NCBI GenBank assembly: GCA_005408345.1
Contig: SEMN01000322.1
Span: forward strand, 62,001-126,000
Length of the DNA stretch: 64,000 nucleotides
Reading direction: 5' to 3'
Origin: Macquaria australasica
Taxonomy: Eukaryota; Chordata; Actinopteri; Centrarchiformes; Percichthyidae
A program made the position numbers and the translations under genes. The notes beneath the pieces are model-generated. The model saw nothing but the letters and a program-made list of their open reading frames with translations. It did no database searches and was not told where the DNA came from. Shown here piece by piece: positions 13,173 through 23,900 of the stretch (position 1 is its first letter; each line of letters begins with the position of its first letter).

Positions 13173-14149
13173 CGCTCACACACAAACATCAGTGATGTTA
13201 TACCTGTGAGGTTTAAATAAGTCTGAGTTGTCGGGAGATGATTCAAGAAATAAGAAAGAAAACAAAAATCTGTTTATTTTGTCTGACTTATCTCTGACTG
13301 TTGTTTTCTTGGGGAAATCCTGGACACTTATCCTTTCAAACTCCTTAAAGTCCTTCATTCTCTGGTTGAACCTCACGATATCTTTGTCCACATGCCAAAA
13401 AGGTTGGGAACCACTGGGTTAGAAAACATTCAGACTTTCTAATACATTTTATTGTTTTACTTGATCGAGAATCTATGCAGTGATTGAGTTACAATCAAAC
13501 AAAGGACATCCAAATAACAAAAAAATAAACACAGTAGGCTTATATTGTGCAAGGAGAGGAAACGGGAGGTAAGAAGGTCTTAGTTTTTTACTTTTTCCTA
13601 TTGATTACCTCTACCTAAATAATATAAAACATTATTCTCAATATCAAATATATATGAAAATTATGTATAAGAGAAAAACAATTAACAGAAGTAGTTTTTC
13701 AACATGTTCTGGAAGATTTCGAGGAAGATGTAATTGTAACTGATTAATTGAAATATTAATTGTTACCAGCCCATAATCATTTTTATATTCAGTATAGTTC
13801 TGCAGCAGTTCAGCATCTCTGTCTGTTCATGTTTCCATTTCTTCTTCTACTCTGATTCTACTACAGACATGGCCAACCAGGGTCAAATGTGACTGACATG
13901 GGATGTGAACCCTGTAGCCCGCGTGGCTAAAAAGGAGAGAAAATGCTAAGAAATGTCCACTACAGTCTGTATCTTCCTCTCCTCTCCCCTCCTCTTCAGT
14001 TCAATCTGGATGACATCCAAAATTGAAGTATGAAGGGGAGTTTAGCAGCTCCAGCCTTGTGTTGTGCTGGAACATGCAGTGTAAGGGGGCGTTGTCTTTA
14101 CTTGAACCAAGCTGTGTCAAAACAGACACATTTAGCCACGAAAACGCCG

Positions 14150-14360
14150 GCAAAATACTTGTTCTCTTCTACTACATTTATTCAAGAGCTATAGTTACTA
14201 GTTTCCCTTTCAGTTTAACAAGATTACATACAAAACATATGATCAGTTTATCAAATATGATCTATTGTTACAGATTAAACCACCAAACGTAAATGAAGTA
14301 GTTCAAATTAGCTCCACCATGACCAACGACAACATTAAAGTACCGCTTACATGTTAATAC
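14150..14360 (+). repeat. Partial 'AGTAAAAGTA' repeat
   Basis: The words GAGCTATAGTTACTAGTT, AGCTCCACCATGACCAAC and ATGTTAATACATCA follow the same order as the middle part of the family. The segment is diverged and truncated. Confidence 0.5.
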
Positions 14361-14691
14361 ATCAATAAAAATGCACTTTAAATGGCTTTATCCCTGCACC
14401 CTCAAATTAATTGTTCACACACAAATGATCAATTCAAGGAAACAAATTAACTATTGCTCTCAAATCATGTCATTAAGTCGCATTTGCATTAAAGTTTATA
14501 GTTGTTGTGGCTCCTTTAAATAATAGAATTCAAGGGCACAAATTACTAATTTGTAAATGACTTAAGTAATGGGAGGGAACCATATGAAGGGACGAGTCAG
14601 TAAATTGAGGCATTGTTAATTGATACATTGAACATTTTTATTTTGATGCTACAAATGAGTATTATCATCTCTTGCTCCAGTATCTGAGCAG

Positions 14692-15245
14692 CAGTGGAAG
14701 AAGTACTCACATACTCACATACTTTACTAAAGTAAAAGTAGCAATACCACAGTGTAAAAATACTAGTAGTAGTAGTTAAGTAGTAGTAATACTCCTGCAT
14801 TCAAAGTAAAAGTACAAACGTATTAGCATTAAAATATACTTACAGTAGCAAAAGTAAGTGTACTTATTATGCAGATGTCAGAATAATATATATATATTGT
14901 ATAATCGAATTATAATTATTGATGCATTAATGTGTACATCACTTTAATGTTGCGGCTGGTAAATGTGGAGCTAATTTAATTTCTTTAGATACTGCTGGGT
15001 AGCTTGTGAATTTCCCCCAAAGGAACAATAGTCTTATCTTATCTTAACCTATAATAATACATCATAATTTAATTGTCTATTATGCTTTGTATTATTAATC
15101 TAAATCTGCAAAGTTACTAAAGTTATCAGATAAATGTAGTGGAGTAAAAAGTACAATATTTGCCTCTGAATTGCGAAGTATAAGTATAAACATAACTAAA
15201 CATAAACTAGAAATATAAAAAATATTCAAGTACAAGTACCTCACT
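14692..15245 (-). repeat. 'AGTAAAAGTA' repeat copy
   Basis: Reverse-orientation copy. It begins with CAGTGGAAGAAGTACTCACA and continues with the words TACTAAAGTAAAAGTAGC, GATGCATTAATGTGTA, ACTGCTGGGTAGC and GTGGAGTAAAAAGTACAATA. A short retroposon tail (GAATTTCCCCCAAAGG to TTATCTTATCTTA, about 15005-15050) interrupts it. Confidence 0.7.
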
Positions 15246-15767
15246 TGCATATATTTCTTTTTTTGCTGGTTAGTTAGATATGTTGTAATTTCCTGTAAAA
15301 AATAATTGAACTACTTCTGAAGTGATTGTTCAATCAATCTATTAGTCAATTGATAGATTATTAATCGACAATTGTGATGATCAATTAATCATTTATACTG
15401 CAAAAACATCAAACATCTGCACCTCAAATGTTAGAATTTGTTGTTTTTCTCTTTTATATCATTATATACTGAATATATTTGGGTTTTGGAACCATTGATA
15501 AGACTTCAGATTTTAATAACAGAAACTATTTAGATTCTAACGTCTGTGGTTCTTGGAAAGTTCCACATTCAAAAGAATATTTAACTGTAAGCCAATTAAA
15601 GCAGACCATAAAATTTTCTTTAACTCCTAACAGAAGTATATCCTGGTAAAACTCCTTCAAAACATCCCTCATTTTTGATAAAATGATATGCTCTACGAAA
15701 TGATATGTCAGTTGTGTGTTGTATTATTTTTCCCTAATTTTGATTTCAAAACTCAGTGAATTATTAT

Positions 15768-16105
15768 TTTTTATTTATTTATTTATTTATTTAAGATAAG
15801 ATAAGATAAGATAAGCCTTTATTGTCCCACAGCGGGGAAATTTTCAGCGTTACAGCAGCCAGCAAAAGTGTCATATATAGAAATACAATAATAAAATATA
15901 ATAAAATACAATAAAAATAAATAGAAAAATAGTCCTGTACACAGTATAGACAGGAATAATAATAGAGTGACTGAGTGCAGTTGTAAGTATGAACAATAGA
16001 TAAGATAAAAATATTGCACATATATAATATACATGTACATGAAAAATATTTCACAGCAACATATGAAGTAGATAACATCATGAATAAAATAAATAAATAA
16101 ATAAA
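15768..16105 (-). repeat. Retroposon 3' end with (TTATC)n tail
   Basis: AGATAAGATAAGATAAGCC followed by TTTATTGTCCCACAGCGGGG is, on the minus strand, the usual 3' end of a fish retroposon with an (A)TTATC repeat tail. It is flanked by TTTA and AATA simple repeats. A relative with TTTATTGATCCCCAAAGGGG lies at 19313-19560. The short minus-strand ORFs inside are AT-rich noise. Confidence 0.6.
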
Positions 16106-16326
16106 AAAAAAAAAATGTGTATATATTACTTTAATGCTCAGTTTTATTCAACATTATTATATTGAAGTAACCACGCACTTTTCTTCTATGTTTGTTAGAA
16201 TTATGTTTTGCGTGTTTATTTTTAAATTGTTTCAAATTGTTTGGTGTTCTTTTTTGTTTTTTTTCAAGAAAAAACAAAAACAGAACATTGCCAGTCCTGC
16301 CATGCCTAGATACGGTTGCTAAGCTG

Positions 16327-16480
16327 CGATTGGACAATCGTTGTTTGGGGGCGGGGTTTAGTGGTAGTTGGAATGTGATGACATCAAGGATCAAAGCCAA
16401 TGAAACGTTCCAATGCCTTTGATGTTGCCCGTGTCTGATCTGAGAGCTTATATAAGGGACCCAAATCCAAGAGTTAGTTT
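16327..16480 (+). promoter_or_regulatory. TATA promoter of the intronless gene
   Basis: TATATAAG at 16449-16456 lies about 100 bp before the ATG at 16553, placing the start of transcription near 16480. Upstream are an inverted CCAAT box in a palindromic setting (CGATTGGACAATCG, about 16327-16340) and a direct CCAAT at 16397-16401. A strong TATA box with CCAAT elements is usual for tissue-restricted or inducible genes; that role is inference. Confidence 0.7.
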
Positions 16481-16552
16481 AGTTCAGATTTTTCGGAACA
16501 CATTCACATCCTGCCAAGGAGACAAACACAGCGACTATAAACAGCCGATACT

Positions 16553-18652
16553 ATGGATACAAGAATAGAGAAGATAGATCAGGCCCTTCAACTGGCAACA
16601 ACGAAGACTTTTCGCCCGCTCGTCCAGCTGTTCCTGGACAAGATGACGGCGGCACAGTGGGTCAAGCTGAAATCCGGGTATGTTGACAAGGCCACAGAAG
16701 ACAAGATAACGCACATGTGTGTGGATATTCTTAACAGTGTATCTCGATACATTTATGATGCATTCAAACAAAACCTATCAGAGGGGAGTGACTTGTGTTT
16801 GACGCAAAGTCCTCCCAAATTATCCAGAAGCACTTCTGGATCCGATGGGTCACAGAAGAACATCATTATATCCGAAAACCAAGTCCACGAGTGTCTGGGT
16901 AACACTATTACACTCACTTTTGCGGAGTTGATGGGTGTTCAAGAGGACATCCATTGCTGGAGCACAAAGCAGGTGACAGAGCTCGTGGTGAAAGAAGTAA
17001 AGGAGAGAGTTAACACCGAGCTCTCCAAAAGTTCTGCATCAAGTGGAAGCAGCAGAGGCAGCAGTGAAGGAGACAAGCTGCTGGTCTCCAAGTTTTCCAC
17101 CCGCAGACTAAAGGCAATAGTAAGACACATGGTGAAAATTCTTAAAAACTGTGCGGCCAAGATGACATGCACGTTCAGCTCCAGTAATGACAAGAAAGGT
17201 CAGCAAAGTCCAAAAATGGAAGCTGATGAAACCAAATCAACGTTGGAAAAATCGACAGAGCAGGACAAGGAGTTGCTTGAAACAGTGGAGTCAGGTCAGA
17301 CCCCCATAACTACTCTGGAAGAGGATGGACCAGAAAAAGTTTCTTCTGGGGAAAGCTTCGTGGTTACAACCACCGAAGCCGTGAAGGAGATCCTGGAAGA
17401 ACAGGGGGATAAAATCTGCGCCTCTGAATATGATGATGACTTTTCACAAGAAGAATACAACCTGCTTACAACCAGCTCCTCCCAGGATACAGACGAGGCA
17501 GCATCTGAGATTGTTAGAGTTATAATGGAAGAACTTAAATTGGAGACAGATGGCACACCTAAGAAGGAGTCTGAATCAGAGGCCACATCTAGCAAAACAT
17601 CCTGCTGGAAAAGGGTGGGAAGTAAAATCAAGGCCTTTTTTGTCCACAAATTTGCCAAGGAGTCAATCCTCAGCTTTGTGGCAAAACTGAGGAGCAAACT
17701 TGACTGCTTCTCATCAAAGAAAGACAAAGCATCACTGAAGCTGCTAATTGAGGGGGTGGATTCCCTGTTGGATGACATGATCCCACCAGAGGAAGATCAG
17801 AAGATAATAAAGGACACAGATGAGGAGTGCCTCTACCAAAGAATTGCCAGGGGCATTTCCAGCGGCGAGCTCAAAATCATCGCTAATCAGCTGAGTAATG
17901 AAGTATTCCACTATCTAAAACTTGGCAGCGGGCGCAGGCTGCACTTTATGGTTGAGGTTCAGACCCAAGTGGACAAGTTTATGAAGCTGATGTGGAACTG
18001 GCTCAACAGGCAGGCACAACAGCATAACAAAAAGAGGGACCTCGTGAGTGTTGCTCTGAGGGAGATTGAGGGAGTAGTGGAAAGTGTGCCAGCACTCACA
18101 GAGGGCCCCTTGGCACTGGAAAGTGACACTTTTACACCTGTGTTTGAAGCAGAACCAACTTCTATCACTGATGAGCCAGCCATCAGTGATGAAGCTGATA
18201 AAGCTGCTTGTGAGATCACAGCACACCCAGTCCAAAAGAATGACGAACTGTGCTGCGTGTTTCTGGTGTCGGGGCTGGTTAACCAGATTCTGAAAAATCT
18301 GTCCATTAATCTGTCAGGTGATTATATCAAAACCACCATCCTGACACTGACAGAGATGCTGTTGGCAGAAATCACAGACTCTGACATCGATGTCAAGCCA
18401 AGTAGCCACCATATTAAACGGACAGTCAAGGCGGTGCACAAGGATCTGTGCAAGAAGATGGGCAGTGCAGGGATGCTACAGATGAACCTGCTGTCACAGG
18501 ATGCATTGATTTACGAATATATAATTGAGACTCTAAAAAGGCACCTGGTGACACCAAAGAAGAGGAGCGGCGTTAACACGATCTTCAAATCTGTTTTCAA
18601 GACCATCGCCAAGCCATTCTCTGCCTGCTTCAGGTGTGGCCGCAAAGAGTAA
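16553..18652 (+). CDS. Intronless gene for an unrecognised 699-aa protein
   Basis: One uninterrupted frame from ATG 16553 to TAA 18650-18652; the ATG is the first after the promoter. I do not recognise the protein. It has no signal peptide or membrane segment. The N-terminal 75 residues are helical (VQLFLDKMTAAQWVKL). A Ser-rich linker lies near 158-174 (SKSSASSGSSRGSSEGD), an acidic Ser/Glu-rich stretch at about 216-345, and a basic amphipathic helix near 350-375 (CWKRVGSKIKAFFVHKF). A C-terminal half with several similar helices follows: LVSVALREIEGVVESV near 496 and ILTLTEMLLAEITDSDI near 595. The end is basic and Cys-containing (FSACFRCGRKE). Helices such as VTELVVKEVKERV, EAVKEILEEQ and ASEIVRVIMEEL resemble one another, so the protein may be built from a repeated alpha-helical unit. 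A distant link to teleost proteins labelled FSIP2-like is a guess. No break is visible. Confidence 0.8.
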   Translation: MDTRIEKIDQALQLATTKTFRPLVQLFLDKMTAAQWVKLKSGYVDKATEDKITHMCVDILNSVSRYIYDAFKQNLSEGSDLCLTQSPPKLSRSTSGSDGSQKNIIISENQVHECLGNTITLTFAELMGVQEDIHCWSTKQVTELVVKEVKERVNTELSKSSASSGSSRGSSEGDKLLVSKFSTRRLKAIVRHMVKILKNCAAKMTCTFSSSNDKKGQQSPKMEADETKSTLEKSTEQDKELLETVESGQTPITTLEEDGPEKVSSGESFVVTTTEAVKEILEEQGDKICASEYDDDFSQEEYNLLTTSSSQDTDEAASEIVRVIMEELKLETDGTPKKESESEATSSKTSCWKRVGSKIKAFFVHKFAKESILSFVAKLRSKLDCFSSKKDKASLKLLIEGVDSLLDDMIPPEEDQKIIKDTDEECLYQRIARGISSGELKIIANQLSNEVFHYLKLGSGRRLHFMVEVQTQVDKFMKLMWNWLNRQAQQHNKKRDLVSVALREIEGVVESVPALTEGPLALESDTFTPVFEAEPTSITDEPAISDEADKAACEITAHPVQKNDELCCVFLVSGLVNQILKNLSINLSGDYIKTTILTLTEMLLAEITDSDIDVKPSSHHIKRTVKAVHKDLCKKMGSAGMLQMNLLSQDALIYEYIIETLKRHLVTPKKRSGVNTIFKSVFKTIAKPFSACFRCGRKE

Positions 18653-18775
18653 TCACTCATCATAGGGCGGGTGGGTGGGACAGACCTTTTTCACAGCAGA
18701 CATTTTGGCTTGTCACAGCAGGAAAAGTGTAATTGACAACGTTAAAAATCCCATCCCAAAGTCCCATCTCATGTC

Positions 18776-18836
18776 CAGGTTATCCTCTGTGCTACTAGCC
18801 AAACTGAGGCTAGTAGCACAGAGAGTTCAGCCTGGA
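18776..18836 (+). other. Perfect 16-bp inverted repeat (hairpin) after the intronless gene
   Basis: The left arm CTCTGTGCTACTAGCC at 18785-18800, a 7-nt loop AAACTGA, and the right arm at 18808-18823 pair perfectly. Outside an unpaired stretch, CCAGG at 18776-18780 and CCTGG at 18832-18836 can pair too. It begins about 125 nt after the stop codon, so it would be in the 3'UTR. AATAAA signals follow at about 19076-19086. Confidence 0.8.
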
Positions 18837-18837
18837 T

Positions 18838-18990
18838 ATGACACAGGTCTCACAGGGCCGCACAGGTGCCTCAGTGTGAAACACTGTGGTCTTGCAGTGA
18901 GGGTTCAAATCCGGGCCTTAACCCCCTTGCTGTGAGGAGTACACTGTGTTGGCGTGGGTTTACTCCGAGTGCTTCGGTTTCCTCCCACAT
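18838..18990 (+). repeat. Degenerate tRNA-derived SINE, HE1-like
   Basis: The segment reads like a decayed copy of the common fish SINE of HE1 type: a tRNA-like head with the box-B-like GGTTCAAATCC (18902-18912), then GGCGTGGGTTTACTCCGAGT and TTCGGTTTCCTCCCACA. Family naming rests on recalled wording. Confidence 0.6.
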
Positions 18991-19592
18991 TTTAAATTAG
19001 AATAATCAAATTAAAATGAAATCAGAATCAAATTAAAATCAAAATCCAATCAGAATCAAATCTTAATTAAATCAAAATAAAATAAAACATAAATTTAATT
19101 TCATTTGTAAAATCTTTCTTTTCTTGTTATTTGCTGTAGATGTGTAACTCAGAATCAAGTTCTGTTGGTTAAAAGATAGTTCCAGTTTATCATAACTCAG
19201 GTCATGATAATGGCTTGTTATAAATAAACAAAACAGATAGATAGATGTGTTTTCCGATCATTCTCACTTAACAGCCTATGGTATAGGAAATATTAAACGA
19301 CAATCTTAAAATAAAATAAGATAAGCCTTTATTGATCCCCAAAGGGGAAAATCAGGTGTAGCAGCAGCACAAGGACAGAAATAAGTACAGATAAATAGAG
19401 AAAGGTAAAAAATAAATAATTATAAGTATATAAAATAAGAGTAGAATAAAAATAGAGACTATACAAGAGCAATTAAACCTAAAATTACAAGGCAAGCAGT
19501 ATACATACAGTATACATACCCATGACCCGAGTTGTACTAATAGTATAATAGTGCAGTACTGTCTCAAGCATCACTGGCATCATATATATATA
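18991..19592. other. AT-rich spacer with a retroposon tail
   Basis: AATCAAATTAAAAT-type simple sequence fills about 18991-19100. At 19313-19560 there is a minus-strand retroposon 3' end (AAGATAAGCCTTTATTGATC, CCCAAAGGGG) of the same kind as at 15790. No coding region is seen. Confidence 0.6.
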
Positions 19593-19951
19593 TATACACC
19601 AATCAGCCATAACATTATGACCACTGACAGGTGAAGTGAAGAACATTGATTATCTCGTTACAATGGCACCTGTCAGTGGGGGGGATATATTAGGCAGCAA
19701 GTGAACATTTTGCCCTCAAAGTTGATGTGTTGGAAGCAGGAAAAATGGACAAGCGTAAGGATGTGAGCGACTTTGACAAGGACCAAACTGAGATGGCTGG
19801 ACGACTGGGTCAGAGCATCTCCACAACTGCAGCTCTTGTGGGGTGTTCCCGGTCTGCAGCGGTCAGTACCTACCAAAAGTGGTCCAAGGAAGGAAAACCA
19901 GTGAACCGGCGACAGGGTCATGGACGGCCAAGGCTCACTGATGCTCGTGGG
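19593..19951 (+). mobile_element. Tc1-like element, truncated copy 1
   Basis: It begins with the terminal inverted repeat TATACACCAATCAGCCATAA shared with the copies at 21047-22270 and 57770-58993 and carries the 5' part of the transposase (ATG 19745, DNA-binding region with WSKEGKPVNRRQGHGRPRL). Homology stops at 19951, and the catalytic part and right end are missing. At the position where the two full-length copies have a TGA stop, this fragment has an arginine CGA. Confidence 0.88.
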
Positions 19952-20589
19952 TTAGAGATGATTCTGGTATCCTTCCCTTTCTCTTGTCTGCTATGTATTG
20001 TGAAGTTATAAATATGTGACTGCATCTGCCCTTCGGGTTCAGACTCTTCATATGCATCTTGGTGTATGATCTCTGTCCTTTCAGCTGAAATAAGATTGAC
20101 TCTGTGTACTCGCTTGCTCTTCTTTTATTTACTTTTAATTTTACTTAATCACCATTTTATTTGATTACTTTATTCTTTGCTTAATTAAATATACAAAAGA
20201 CAACGGCTTGTTGGATCTTCATTTTATTTGCTCACTTCTTCAAAAGGAAATACACAATTTCCACCACAATGATGATATTTTATGACCTTTTTAAGCAGAA
20301 AAGCCTAACCAGGGACAGGGGTCATAAATTAGCCTTGGCTAGAAAGCCTATATGTTACATCAGTAACATGTCTTTTGTAACTTGTTGCAATTGCCCCTGA
20401 GAAATAAACTAATAAATAAATAAAATAAAAATAAGTCTCTTGTTTTCACGTTGTTACTTTGAATTATTCAAGAAATGTTACTATTCACTGAAATGTATGT
20501 TATGAGCAATACATCTTCAGATGAGGGGTTTGTCAATGAGGCTTTTATTTTAATAATCCAGAGCGGAAACGCTTTCTTCTTATTCTGTC

Positions 20590-20936
20590 GGTCTTGACGC
20601 AGGTTCAGAGGCTGTGAGCAGAGCGCTTTATGTAACCGTGAACACAAACACACAACTACGGTAAGAAGTCGACACAGGAAGGAGGGTATCTATTATCGCC
20701 GCGTTTAGATTAGCTAGATGCACGAGTTCGTTGCGATTTGTTTGGCTATTTTGGCATTTTGTGCGTTTTTAGCGCCTGTTAAAATATTCCTCTGCGTGTC
20801 CAGGGCGATAGAAACAGGAGTAACACTGCCACGGTGGAGGAGAGAGAGCCTCGGGACGTTACACTTCACCAGAGAGAGAAGTTACAAACTATATTTCTGC
20901 TTCTGACAGATATCTTTTTTTTTTATTTAAACAATC
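20590..20936 (+). promoter_or_regulatory. Promoter and 5'UTR of the F6-like gene
   Basis: CpG-containing DNA without a TATA box (GCGGAAACGC, 20563-20640) precedes a probable non-coding first exon ending at a good donor (GTAAGA at 20661). A plausible acceptor, TTCTGACAG at 20901-20909, then leads into the exon with ATG 20937. Transcript ends are inferred, not seen. Confidence 0.45.
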
Positions 20937-23900
20937 ATGTCTGCCGCATTGTTCAGAAGAGGAACAGGATTATGTGTAAGACTGAGTATATTTCTTGTGT
21001 TTCTATCTGTAGGACTTTAATTTGACCCCATGTATTCATCTGTGAATATACCCCGATCAGCCACAACATTATGACCACTGACAGGTGAAGTGAAGAACAT
21101 TGATTATCTCGTTACAATGGCACCTGTCAGTGGGGGGATATATTAGGCCACAAGTGAACATTTTGCCCTCAAAGTTGATGTGTTGGAAGCAGGAAAAATG
21201 GGCAAGCGTAAGGATGTGAGCGACTCTGACAAGGACCAAACTGAGATGGCTAGATGATTGGGTCAGAGCATCTCCAGAACTGCAGCTCTTGTGGGGTGTT
21301 CCCGGTCTGCAGTGGTCAGTACCTACCAAAAGTGGTCCAAGGAAGGAAAACCGGTGAACCGGCGACGGGGTCATGGGTGGCCAAGGCTCACTGATGCTCG
21401 TGGGGAGCGAAGGCTGGCCCGTGTGGTCCGATCCAACAGAAGAGCTACTGTAGCTCAAACTGCTGAAAAAGTAAATGCTGGTTCTGATAGAAAGGTGTCA
21501 GAACACCAATGCATCGCAGTTTGTTGCGTATGGGGCTGCGTAGCTGCAGACCGGTCAGGGTGCCCATGCTGACCCCTGTCCACCGCCGAAAGCTCCTACA
21601 ATGGGCACGTGAGCATCAGAACTGGACCACGGAGCAACGGAAGAAGGTGGCCTGGTCTGATGAATCACGTTTTCTTTTACATCATGTGGATGGCCGGGTG
21701 CGTGTGCGTCTCTTACCTGGGGAACACATGGCACCAGGATGCACTATGGGAAGAAGGCAAGCCGGCGGAGGCAGTGTGATGCTTTGGGCAATGTTCTGCT
21801 GGGAAACCTTGGGTCCTGCCATTCATGTGGATGTTACTTTGACACGTACCACCTACCTAAACACTGTTGCAGACCAAGTCCACCCCTTCATGGAAACGGT
21901 ATTCCTTAATGGAAGTGGCCTCTGTCAGCAGCACAATGCGTCCTGCCACACTGCAGCAATGGTTCAGGAATGGTTTGAGGAACACGACGAGTTCAAGGTG
22001 TTGACTTGGCCTCCAAATCCCCCAGATCTCAGTCCAGTCGAGCATCTGTGGGATGTGCTGGACAAACAAGTCCGATCCATGGAGGCCCCACCTCGCAACT
22101 TACAGGACTTAAAGGATCTGCTGCTAACGTCTTGGTGCCAGATACCACAGCAGACCTTCAGAGGTCTAGTGGAGTCCAGGCCTCGACGGGTCAGGGCTGT
22201 TTTGGTGGCAAAAGGGGGACCTACACAATATTAGGCAGGTGGTCATAATGTTATGGCTGATTGGTGTATACTATATAATAGTGGTGAAAAGTGGTGGAAA
22301 GTAACTAAGTATGTTTACTCAAGTACTGTATTTAACTGTGCAGCTACTTTATACTTCCACTCAGCTAGGCTACATTTCAGAGGGAGGTATTGCACGTTTT
22401 ACTCCATTACATGTATTTGACAGCTTTAGTTACTAGTTACTTTACAGATTCAGATTATTAATACAAAATATTAACAACAAATGAAATTATTGATTAAGCT
22501 ACAGAGCAGTATATAGAGTAATTAAAAATACCCCCACATTTACCAGCTGCAACATTAAAGTTATCAACGATTTTATAATCCAATAATATAATATACATTA
22601 TTCTGAAATGGGTCATTCTGCATAATGAGTACTTTTACTTTTGGTACTTTAATTATATTTTGATACAAATACTTTTGTACTTTTACGTGCTTCACTTTAC
22701 TATGCAGGACTTTTACTTGTAACAGAGTATTTCTACACTGTGGTATTGCTACTTTAACTAAAGTAATAGATCTGAGTACTATTTTATATATTACCTACCC
22801 ATGACTTTTCAATTAGATTGTTACCTTCACATGCAAACACGAATACTGTATTTCATATAGTGAGCATTATCAGTGCCTTTAAGGTTACTGCTGCATTCAT
22901 TGCATGTTTACTCACACTCACACTGTGCATCTTCAGCTGTAAATTATAAATGTACGTTTCTCTCAAAGTAAACACTGAAATGAACAATATGATGGATTGA
23001 GTGAGATGTCCCTTCAACATGTAAAGAAGTTCGTTTTAAAATGACATGTACATGATAAAAGTATACAGTATACATCGACTAGACCATCTAGGGACATTAA
23101 CGGATAAACCTAAGATAATTTATGTAGCAGTCTGGAATAGAAGCTTACAGTGTTTGAATTCCTGAAAATGTAACTATTCAAACTAGAATCAAATTTGCAA
23201 ACTGGAACCAGCATTACCTTGTGCATTTGATAACCTGATTGTGTGCGTGTGTGTGTCCAGTGTATTCGCAGGGAGCTGTGCAGACTTGTATGGAGGCCGC
23301 AAACTGCTCTGTTCAGCTCCAAACCATCAGACAGAAAACAACCACGCAGAACACACATCAGTAAGACTAACACACTTCTGTCTGTCTGTCTGATTTTTAC
23401 TTGTAATCCCCAATTATCACTTTATTCATATATTATTCCTTCTACACCAATGGAAGAGTAACAAGAGCGGTGACTAGTGGTGAGAAAAGACACGCTGCCA
23501 TGTTGGATAGGTTTCCTTTTCAAAGATCTGAGCTACAGTAGGGGTGGGCAATATGGGTAAAATCCTCTATAATAGTGTATTTTTTTTTCAAATATTCTGA
23601 TATTGGTATATATTGTGATATAAAAAATGTCATGGAAAATCAATGGAGAAACTGCCAATGGATAAATGTGTGTCAGTAAATTAAATACCTCAAAAATCAA
23701 GGTACTTGATGCGAAAATAATATAAAAATCCGATATTGCCATAAAGCAGACCTGCAGATGTTAAAATCCCTGATGACTGACAATAATATGTCACCCACTC
23801 CTAATCTGTGTAGTGCTGTACCTGGCACTTCTCTTCTTATAGCATCATTCAGACCTCATATCACTACATAGACTTTTTTTTAAAAATGCTATTTTATTCT

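Larger units (their letters stand above)
12426..16320. other. Intergenic spacer made mostly of interspersed repeats
   Basis: This gap between itsn1 and the intronless gene has no credible coding region. It contains 'AGTAAAAGTA' copies (12484-13172, 14150-14360, 14692-15245), a nested 'ATTAGTCGATTAA' repeat (about 12603-12890, with a fragment near 15312-15420), a short retroposon tail near 15005-15050 and a longer one at 15790-16080, and A/T-rich simple sequence. The part from about 13200 to 14000 shows nothing I can name. Confidence 0.65.

Noticed and set aside
17296..17778. 160-aa minus-strand ORF within the intronless gene
   Set aside because: Shadow of the plus-strand frame, with Ser/Leu-rich composition typical of the antisense of Glu/Lys-rich coding DNA.
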